Positions 55,845 to 64,000 of a stretch of 64,000 nt of DNA are shown in pieces. The position numbers were made by a program, and so were the translations under genes. The notes below the pieces were generated by a model that was not told the origin of the DNA, searched no databases, and was given only the letters and a program-made list of their open reading frames with translations. The DNA comes from an uncultured Alphaproteobacteria bacterium (GTDB lineage Bacteria > Pseudomonadota > Alphaproteobacteria > Rhodobacterales > Rhodobacteraceae), in the NCBI GenBank assembly GCA_902576905.1, contig CACGWW010000002.1, forward strand, positions 1 to 64,000, read 5' to 3'. Position 1 is the first letter of the stretch, and each line of letters starts with the position of its first letter.

Positions 55845-56576
55845 ATGCGATTAATTTTATGCATAATAGTATTTTTAGCGGGGATACTTTTAAATTCAGC
55901 AATTTTTGCGCAAGGTTTTTTTGACCAAGAACCATATGATCCAATCGAGAATATTAATCGAACAACCCATGAATTCAATAAAGGACTTGACAGATATGCC
56001 ATAAGACCGTCTTCAAACTTATACGGAACATATGTCCCTAAACTAATACGCATACCAATATCAAACTTTCGTGGAAATTTAAACGAACCGAAGAGATTTA
56101 TAAATCACGTTTTTCAAAGAGATTTCAGTAGTGCAGGAACTGATCTAAGCAGATTTATTATCAATTCTACGCTAGGAATTGGTGGGTTAATCGATGTTGC
56201 GTCTATGTGGGATATTTACCCAAGATCTACAGGTTTTGATGATACTTTTAGGTCATTCAATATACCTCAAGGCGCTTATGTAGAATTGCCACTCTTTGGA
56301 CCAAACTCCGCTAGAGGGTCATTTGGATTGATAACAGATTATGTACTCAATCCCTCAAAGCCAATTACAGCAGGCATCGACGGTGTATTCATGCTGGGTG
56401 TGGAAGTAGCAAATGTTTTTCAGAGAAGATACGAGTTTGCTCCCATGATCGATGCTACATTATATAACTCTGCGGATAGCTACTCAGCTGCCAGAAATAT
56501 TTTTCTTCAAACTAAAAACGAGTTTGACATCGATAATGATGAGGCAGATGTGTTTGACCCATACAATGACGATTAA
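55845..56576 (+). CDS. mlaA: MlaA (VacJ)-family outer-membrane lipid-asymmetry protein
   Basis: 243 aa, exported by a Sec signal (MRLILCIIVFLAGILLNSAI). Family blocks are YDPIENINRTTHEFNKGLD, DLSRFIINSTLGIGGLIDVA and VELPLFGPNSARGSFG. MlaA normally is a lipoprotein with a lipobox Cys; here I see only Cys6 inside the signal and a signal-peptidase I-like site (IFAQG), so lipidation is doubtful. The ATG at 55845 is preferred to a TTG at 55809. No mlaBCDEF genes are in the window. It ends 1 bp before the cbbX stop. Confidence 0.88.
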   Translation: MRLILCIIVFLAGILLNSAIFAQGFFDQEPYDPIENINRTTHEFNKGLDRYAIRPSSNLYGTYVPKLIRIPISNFRGNLNEPKRFINHVFQRDFSSAGTDLSRFIINSTLGIGGLIDVASMWDIYPRSTGFDDTFRSFNIPQGAYVELPLFGPNSARGSFGLITDYVLNPSKPITAGIDGVFMLGVEVANVFQRRYEFAPMIDATLYNSADSYSAARNIFLQTKNEFDIDNDEADVFDPYNDD

Positions 56577-56577
56577 C

Positions 56578-57492
56578 TTATTTATCTATGCCGCCCGAAA
56601 ACACTCTACTTTGCCTAATGTCAATATCTTCGATCTGACTTAGAAAGCTGGCACCAATTGGCCCCTCTGAGTTATTGAAGACCCTATTTGCCTGACGAAG
56701 TCTTGCACGATCAATAGCATTGCGAATAGAGCGAGCATTGGCAAAGTGCGGCTGTTTTTTTCGAATTTTTATGTATTCAGCCATAGCTTTTTTGCTCTCT
56801 TCATTAAAATGGTAGTTCATACTTGCAACCATAACTTCGGCAATCTCCAGTAGCTCATTATTTGAATAATCGGGAAAGTCTATATGGTGGGCAATACGTG
56901 ATCTAAATCCAGGGTTGCTTTCAAAAAACTTATCCATTTTAGCCTTATAGCCTGCTAAAATGACAACTAAGTCATCCCTATTATTTTCCATCACTTGTAA
57001 TAATATCTCTATAGCTTCTTGACCATAATCTCTCTCGTTTTCAGGCCTATATAAATAGTAGGCTTCATCGATAAATAAAACCCCTCCCATGGCTTTCTTG
57101 AGAACTTCTTTGGTCTTTGGAGCCGTATGTCCGATATATTGCCCTACAAGATCATCTCTTGTTACCGTTACCAAGTGTCCTTTTCTAACGTAACCCAGAC
57201 GGAAAAGAAGATTAGCCATCTTGAGTGCGACTGTAGTTTTACCAGTACCTGGATTCCCAGAAAAACTCATATGTAAAGTTGGCGACTCATTAACTAAGCC
57301 TAGCTTTTCTCTAGCCTTATCGACCAAAAGCAATGAAGCGGTCTCTTTGATGCGCGTTTTGACTGGTGTGAGACCAATTAAGCTATTATCGAGTTCTGCA
57401 AGAATATCAGCAACTCCACTTGCCTGGAAGTCTTCCTTTAAATTTACCTCAGTAACGATCTCGCTCTCTTTTTCCTGTCCTTCATTTTCCAT
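56578..57492 (-). CDS. cbbX: Red-type RuBisCO activase CbbX
   Basis: 304 aa AAA+ ATPase that removes inhibitory sugar phosphates from red-type RuBisCO by pulling on the CbbL C-terminus. Walker A is [14 protein letters not shown] and Walker B is [32 protein letters not shown] is the pore-loop region of CbbX. It is last in the cbb operon, 9 bp after cbbS. Its presence confirms that the RuBisCO is form IC/ID. Confidence 0.97.
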   Translation of the reverse strand: MENEGQEKESEIVTEVNLKEDFQASGVADILAELDNSLIGLTPVKTRIKETASLLLVDKAREKLGLVNESPTLHMSFSGNPGTGKTTVALKMANLLFRLGYVRKGHLVTVTRDDLVGQYIGHTAPKTKEVLKKAMGGVLFIDEAYYLYRPENERDYGQEAIEILLQVMENNRDDLVVILAGYKAKMDKFFESNPGFRSRIAHHIDFPDYSNNELLEIAEVMVASMNYHFNEESKKAMAEYIKIRKKQPHFANARSIRNAIDRARLRQANRVFNNSEGPIGASFLSQIEDIDIRQSRVFSGGIDK

Positions 57493-57501
57493 AAGTTAGT
57501 C

Positions 57502-57921
57502 CTATTTATATCTCGAGCCCTGAGGTTTATCGCTAGAGTAAGGTGTTATAGAGTATTGAATATTTCTTCCTTTTATCTCAGTTCTACTCAATTTAAACCC
57601 AGGTTCCTCAGAAGGTCTATTAACAATAAATGACAGCCTGATCGACTCCCAGCCTGGAGATGAGTCAAACGCAATAATTCTTATATAGTAAGAACCATAA
57701 ACCTTTCGGCATTCATTTAACTCGTAAACAACGGCTGCCGCATCCGGATTATCAAACATTGGATGTCCCCACATCTCCCAATAGGTATTTCTAGGATGTG
57801 GATCGTCAGTATATTCGATACTTACTGCCCAGCCGTTATCTATACAATATTGTACTTGTTCATGAATTTGTTGATCAGTAAAATCGGGTAAAAATGAAAA
57901 TGTGCCTTGTGTAACTCTCAT
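57502..57921 (-). CDS. cbbS: RuBisCO small subunit (red type)
   Basis: 139 aa. The N-terminal TQGTFSFLPDFTDQQIHEQV and EYTDDPHPRNTYWEMWGHPM are typical. A long C-terminal extension (from about residue 105) forms the beta-hairpin found in red-type small subunits. It follows cbbL by 11 bp. Confidence 0.97.
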   Translation of the reverse strand: MRVTQGTFSFLPDFTDQQIHEQVQYCIDNGWAVSIEYTDDPHPRNTYWEMWGHPMFDNPDAAAVVYELNECRKVYGSYYIRIIAFDSSPGWESIRLSFIVNRPSEEPGFKLSRTEIKGRNIQYSITPYSSDKPQGSRYK

Positions 57922-57932
57922 TATTTTTCTCC

Positions 57933-60465
<2,533 letters not shown>

Positions 60466-60499
60466 TTTTCTTCCCTATTTTTTAATATTTTTTTGCTTT

Positions 60500-61375
60500 T
60501 CATATCGCTCGTTTCGCTTGATTTACCAATCTACCTATTAAGGGTGTTAGTATTAATTGCATTGCTAAATCTAATTTACCTCCTGGTATTACTATTGAAT
60601 TAGCTCTACTCATCCAACTATCATGAATCATCGATACAAGATAAGGAAAATCAATTCCGTGAGGGTCCTTAAAACGGATAACAACCAAGCTTTCATCAGC
60701 AGTTGGTATCCACCTAGCTACTAATGGATTGGATGTATCTACTACCGGTACCCTCTGAAAATTAATATCTGTCTCTGTAAACTGAGGGCAAATACAATGA
60801 ACATAAGCATGCATCCTTCTCAATATTGTGTCTGTCACAGCTTCGGTACTGTAGCCTCGGGAATCTGTATCTCTATGAATTTTTTGTATCCACTCGAGGT
60901 TAATAACAGGAACAACACCAATTTTTAAATCTGCATACCTTGCCAAATTGATTTCTTCATTTACTACTGCCCCATGCAAACCCTCATAGAACAATAGATC
61001 TGATGGTTCTTCAAACTTTTTCCATTTTGTAAAATTCCCTGATTTAGCTCCATACAAATTTTCTTCATTTGAATTGTGAATATAATGTCGATACCGGCAC
61101 GTACCTTTTTCGCTGTAATTTCTGAAACAATCCTCTAATTCTGGCAGCAAATTGGCATCGAAGGAGAAATGGGAAAAGGTAGCATCGCCTGCCGCATGTC
61201 TTTTCTCTAACTCTTTTTTCATTTCCTTTCTATTATATCTATGAAATGCATCGCCTTCTAATGTTACGGCCTTTACGCTTTCTCTTCTGAAAATTTGTTG
61301 AAAAGTATGTTTTACTGTAGACGTACCTGCCCCAGAAGAGCCTGTGACTGATATTATTGGGTGTTTTATACTCAT
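60500..61375 (-). CDS. cbbP: Phosphoribulokinase
   Basis: 291 aa proteobacterial-type PRK making ribulose 1,5-bisphosphate. The P-loop is SVTGSSGAGTSTVKHTF at residues ~9-25. Asp and Arg residues of the active site lie in LEGDAFHRYNRKEM, and FYEGLHGAVV is the Walker B-like strand. Normal length. It starts 6 bp before the cbbF stop on the transcribed strand, in the order cbbF-cbbP-cbbA. Confidence 0.97.
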   Translation of the reverse strand: MSIKHPIISVTGSSGAGTSTVKHTFQQIFRRESVKAVTLEGDAFHRYNRKEMKKELEKRHAAGDATFSHFSFDANLLPELEDCFRNYSEKGTCRYRHYIHNSNEENLYGAKSGNFTKWKKFEEPSDLLFYEGLHGAVVNEEINLARYADLKIGVVPVINLEWIQKIHRDTDSRGYSTEAVTDTILRRMHAYVHCICPQFTETDINFQRVPVVDTSNPLVARWIPTADESLVVIRFKDPHGIDFPYLVSMIHDSWMSRANSIVIPGGKLDLAMQLILTPLIGRLVNQAKRAI

Positions 61376-61381
61376 TTATTG

Positions 61382-62383
61382 CTACCTATTAAACAGTCCT
61401 CGAGTTCTAAAAAGAGGTGCATGGGCACTGTTAGGATCTTCATAAAACTTTTTTATAGTTTCAACTTCTTCTTTAGATCCAAACACAAAGGGGGTTCTTT
61501 GATGTAAATTTTCTGCGGTTAATCCAACTATTGGCTCTATTCCATTTGTTGCTAACCCAAATGCTTGTTCAATCAAGTACGCTATTGGACCGCACTCGTA
61601 TATTTTCCTTAATCGCCCTTCTGCGTAGCCTTCCCTATCATCGCCTGGATAGAGGAACACGCCTCCTCTTTCTAATATTCTATGGGTCTCAGCAACTAAG
61701 GAAGCTACCCATCTTGTATTATAATTTTTTTTTCGAGGACCAATGGCACCATCTATCAACTCTTCTATATAACTCCTTACAGGTGTGGGCCAATATCTGG
61801 AGTTTGAACTATTAATAGCGTACTCTTGAGTTTGTTCAGGGATCTTCAGGTCTGATTTTACAGAAACAAATTTATTATCTTCTACATTAAGCAAAAACTT
61901 AACAATACCATTACCAACCGTAAAAACCAATAATGTCTGGGGCCCATAAATAAAGTACCCGCTAGCTAGATATTTCCCTAACAGAAAGAAATCATCTTGG
62001 GGACGGCTTTTATTCTTCACTTTCTTGATAGAAAAAATTGTTCCAATTGAAACATTACAGTCTATGTTGGAGGATCCGTCTAGTGGGTCGATAGCTACTC
62101 CTAAATCATCGTTATTATTAAGCATTTCTATGGCTTCACGTTCTTCGGACACATAAAAGCCTACTCCAGCAGCCTCTAATGAACTGCAAAAAATATCATC
62201 AGCAATTACATCAAGCTGTTTTTGACTATCTCCATCGGAGTTTAAGCCAACTGAAAGTCTATGACCTCCCCCAGTGTCACTTAATGAAATTTCTTTATTG
62301 AGACGAATAGCACCGTAGCATAGAGCTGTAAGAGTTTTTTCAACCCTCGTATCATTAACGAAATCTTTTAAATCTATAATCAC
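61382..62383 (-). CDS. cbbF: Fructose-1,6-bisphosphatase class I
   Basis: 333 aa, dephosphorylates fructose 1,6- and probably sedoheptulose 1,7-bisphosphate. The metal-binding VAIDPLDGSSNIDCNVSIGT is exact for class I FBPase, and GGVFLYPGDDREGYAEGRLR and CGPIAYLIEQAFG near the end are also conserved. No transketolase or other sugar-phosphate genes are present in the operon. It follows the small membrane-protein gene by 30 bp. Confidence 0.97.
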   Translation of the reverse strand: MIIDLKDFVNDTRVEKTLTALCYGAIRLNKEISLSDTGGGHRLSVGLNSDGDSQKQLDVIADDIFCSSLEAAGVGFYVSEEREAIEMLNNNDDLGVAIDPLDGSSNIDCNVSIGTIFSIKKVKNKSRPQDDFFLLGKYLASGYFIYGPQTLLVFTVGNGIVKFLLNVEDNKFVSVKSDLKIPEQTQEYAINSSNSRYWPTPVRSYIEELIDGAIGPRKKNYNTRWVASLVAETHRILERGGVFLYPGDDREGYAEGRLRKIYECGPIAYLIEQAFGLATNGIEPIVGLTAENLHQRTPFVFGSKEEVETIKKFYEDPNSAHAPLFRTRGLFNR

Positions 62384-62413
62384 TTTTATCCACTTTCAAT
62401 TTTTATAAAATCC

Positions 62414-62719
62414 TTACGAGTTTTCAGCCTCCTCCATTGCAGCCCTCGCTAGTTCTTCTTCATACCTCTTTTTATTTACATAACTTCTCACCTTTAAGTA
62501 GAAAAGCAAAAGTAATATTGCACCAATAGTTATTCCGATGTACCTATGCCAACCCGCCGAAAAATTATTCGTCGGTGCAAAAAATATTAGCACAATGTAA
62601 ACTAACCCGAAGGGAGCAAAATAAGCGAATATAGAACGTTCTATATTAATAAAGGGCCTGATAAAAAGAGTCACTACCAAGGCAACCAAAGCGTATCCAA
62701 GTAATGCGTAAATAGTCAG
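62414..62719 (-). CDS. Small membrane protein of unknown function heading the cbb operon
   Basis: 101 aa if it starts at the CTG at 62719; a TTG at 62689 would give 91 aa. I prefer CTG because a perfect GGAGG (62730-62726) lies 6 nt upstream, and the extra ten residues complete the first membrane helix (LTIYALLGYALVALVVTLFI). Three helices are predicted at about 1-22, 30-48 and 60-78, then a charged tail KKRYEEELARAAMEEAENS. I do not recognise a family. It is first in the Calvin-cycle operon, 30 bp before cbbF, and shares its promoter. CTG starts are rare, so the exact start needs proof. Confidence 0.65.
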   Translation of the reverse strand: MTIYALLGYALVALVVTLFIRPFINIERSIFAYFAPFGLVYIVLIFFAPTNNFSAGWHRYIGITIGAILLLLFYLKVRSYVNKKRYEEELARAAMEEAENS

Positions 62720-62741
62720 TAGAGACCTCCATTGTGATAAT

Positions 62742-62756
62742 ATTGTTTACAACAAT
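62742..62756. promoter_or_regulatory. Operator-like palindrome at the cbb operon start
   Basis: ATTGTTTACAACAAT has perfect 6-bp arms around TAC and also fits the T-N11-A pattern of LysR-type boxes. It lies just downstream of the predicted cbb transcription start, in the 145 bp between the cbb operon and the divergent cyclase gene. CbbR is the usual regulator but no cbbR is in the window. Confidence 0.5.
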
Positions 62757-62770
62757 GTCCCCCTTTATTT

Positions 62771-62799
62771 GTTGTAGAAAAATACTGTTAGCTTTTCAA
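62771..62799 (-). promoter_or_regulatory. Predicted promoter of the cbb operon
   Basis: On the minus strand: TTGAAA (62799-62794), 17-nt spacer, TACAAC (62776-62771). The start point would be near 62764, about 45 nt upstream of the CTG start of the first gene. Confidence 0.45.
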
Positions 62800-62864
62800 C
62801 ATATAATTTAAGAGATATTGTTTATCGATATCACTTATCAATGATTTTCTGTATTATAAAAACT

Positions 62865-64000
62865 ATGGCCGAAGAATATATATCAAAATATACTGAATCA
62901 GGTGGACTCACCATTGCCTACCAGATTTGGGGCAACGCTGAAGATACCCTTATGTATGTTCCAGGCACAATTTCTCATTTAGAGGCAGCGCTTGAAGACA
63001 AGGAGTACCTTGCTTGGATAAGAGGATTAAGTAATTACTTCAGGGTCATAATATTTGATAAACGGGGGCAAGGGCTATCAGATAGAGACGCTACAGCACC
63101 TAATTTAGAGGAAAGAATGGATGATATTTCATCTATTGTTGAAACCGAAAAACTAGAAGAATTTTTTCTTTTAGGACTATCCGAAGGTGCATCAATCTCG
63201 TTAATATATGCAGCAACTTATCCCCAAAAAGTTAAATCTGTAGCAGTTTTTGGTGGAGCCGCTCGATTTACTAGGTCAGATGATTATCCATTTATGCCAG
63301 AGGCTGACACAATTAAGGAAAACCTATTAACTAATTGGGGCACTGGAAGCTCAGGCTACATATTTTGTCCTCAAAAAATGCCTGACAAAAAATTAGACTT
63401 TGCAAAATTGGAACGGATGGTCTGCAATCCAAAGACTCTAGAAAACATTCTAGAATTACTCACTAGAATAGATATACGTGCTAGTTTGCCCAATATAAAT
63501 TTGCCAGTTTTAGTATTACATTCTAGAGATGACGTTGCCGTCCTTAAATTAAATGGAAGATATTTAGCAGATAATATTAATGGTTCAAAATATATTGAGT
63601 ATCCAAGTGGGGGACACCTGCCCTGGCACGATGAAAGAGAAAACATTGTAAAGGACTTGGTCACATTTTTCTCCGCGACAGGTGACGGCATCAAATCGGC
63701 TGATAGAAATTTGGCAACGATTTTATTTACTGATATTGAGGACTCCACAAAGAAGATGACCCAGATGGGTGACAAGCAATGGTCAGAAAAAATGAATAAG
63801 CACGATGAAATTATGAGAAATACCATTGAGAGTTTTAATGGTAAGCTAGTAAAAAATACAGGTGACGGTGTGCTAGCAGTTTTTGATGGACCAGCAAGAT
63901 CAATCGAAAGTGCAATCTCTAGTATAGTGAAATTAAATGAAATTGATTTGAGAATTAGATGTAGCTTGCATGTTGGTGAAGTAATATGGAGAAATGATGA
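62865..64000 (+). CDS. Alpha/beta-hydrolase fused to class III adenylate/guanylate cyclase, 3' end cut by window edge
   Basis: At least 378 aa with no stop before the window ends. Residues ~10-268 form an alpha/beta-hydrolase with nucleophile Ser106 in LLGLSEGAS and His251 in SGGHLPWHDE. Residues ~282 onward begin a class III cyclase domain: ATILFTDIEDST with metal Asp290, and LVKNTGDGVLAVF with the second metal Asp334. The domain is cut after LHVGEV, so the substrate-specifying residues are only partly visible. The ATG at 62865 begins just after an AT-rich leader. It diverges from the Calvin-cycle operon. Related hydrolase-cyclase fusions exist in other bacteria; the ligand is unknown. Confidence 0.9.
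   Translation, partial: MAEEYISKYTESGGLTIAYQIWGNAEDTLMYVPGTISHLEAALEDKEYLAWIRGLSNYFRVIIFDKRGQGLSDRDATAPNLEERMDDISSIVETEKLEEFFLLGLSEGASISLIYAATYPQKVKSVAVFGGAARFTRSDDYPFMPEADTIKENLLTNWGTGSSGYIFCPQKMPDKKLDFAKLERMVCNPKTLENILELLTRIDIRASLPNINLPVLVLHSRDDVAVLKLNGRYLADNINGSKYIEYPSGGHLPWHDERENIVKDLVTFFSATGDGIKSADRNLATILFTDIEDSTKKMTQMGDKQWSEKMNKHDEIMRNTIESFNGKLVKNTGDGVLAVFDGPARSIESAISSIVKLNEIDLRIRCSLHVGEVIWRND

Noticed and set aside
63371-63826. Minus-strand 151-codon open frame
   Set aside because: It lies wholly inside the hydrolase-cyclase gene on the other strand, which has clear catalytic motifs; the frame is a shadow.

Overview
The window looks like chromosomal DNA from an AT-rich, streamlined, probably marine alphaproteobacterium. 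Supporting signs are the tandem cold-shock-domain protein, the DUF2244 protein beside an aa3-type oxidase subunit, Tat-exported TRAP binding proteins, a class II (B12-dependent) ribonucleotide reductase, red-type RuBisCO with CbbX, and very tight gene packing. Several convergent gene pairs are separated by 1-5 bp or overlap at their 3' ends. I cannot assign a genus.

Layout. 1-5485 (+): the 3' part of lipB, ctaD, a DUF2244 protein, an unrecognised P-loop ATPase, metA (with the acetyl-CoA-type residue Glu111) and an Ate/Bpt aminoacyl-protein transferase. 5491-10294 (-): a TRAP transporter whose large subunit carries an extra ~336-residue charged coiled-coil tail. 10564-12914 (+): ilvB-ilvN. 12920-18098 (-): nrdJ (with a NrdR-box candidate), tRNA-Pro(TGG), a double cold-shock protein and pdxH. 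18198-22052 (+): fabI, gpt, mazG, a Fur-family regulator and eno. 22044-26259 (-): plsC, a gamma-carbonic-anhydrase-like protein, gmk, serB and class II DAHP synthase. htpG (+) and a thiolase-like protein (-) follow.

29699-36383 is a sulfur-oxidation island. The flavocytochrome c sulfide dehydrogenase genes (fccA, fccB; +) face soxS-soxY-soxZ-soxC-soxD-soxB (-) across a hairpin. SoxX and SoxA are absent, and SoxD has lost its second haem domain. 36689-39789 (+) is a second TRAP transporter. It faces a gapless seven-gene operon (45382 to 39828, -) encoding the whole protocatechuate 4,5-cleavage pathway from LigAB to the CHA aldolase. An orphan NAD-binding oxidoreductase with a structured leader, a rhodanese, an MFS exporter and a tRNA-Leu(CAA) with an apparent integration scar follow. 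48955-55731 holds a DedA-like protein, dsbB, an HNH nuclease, an esterase, an AlkA-like glycosylase, a squalene/phytoene-synthase-like protein, cimA and cysS. mlaA (+) follows.

56578-62719 (-) is a Calvin-cycle operon in transcription order: unknown small membrane protein, cbbF, cbbP, cbbA, cbbL, cbbS, cbbX. A hydrolase/adenylate-cyclase fusion (+), cut by the window end, diverges from it. Together the genes suggest a mixotroph that takes electrons from reduced sulfur, fixes CO2 through red-type RuBisCO, and degrades lignin-type aromatic acids to pyruvate and oxaloacetate. This physiology is inference; the gene content is direct. The most unusual items are the TRAP coiled-coil tail, the small membrane protein and cyclase fusion flanking the cbb promoter, the reduced Sox set, and the tRNA-Leu scar.
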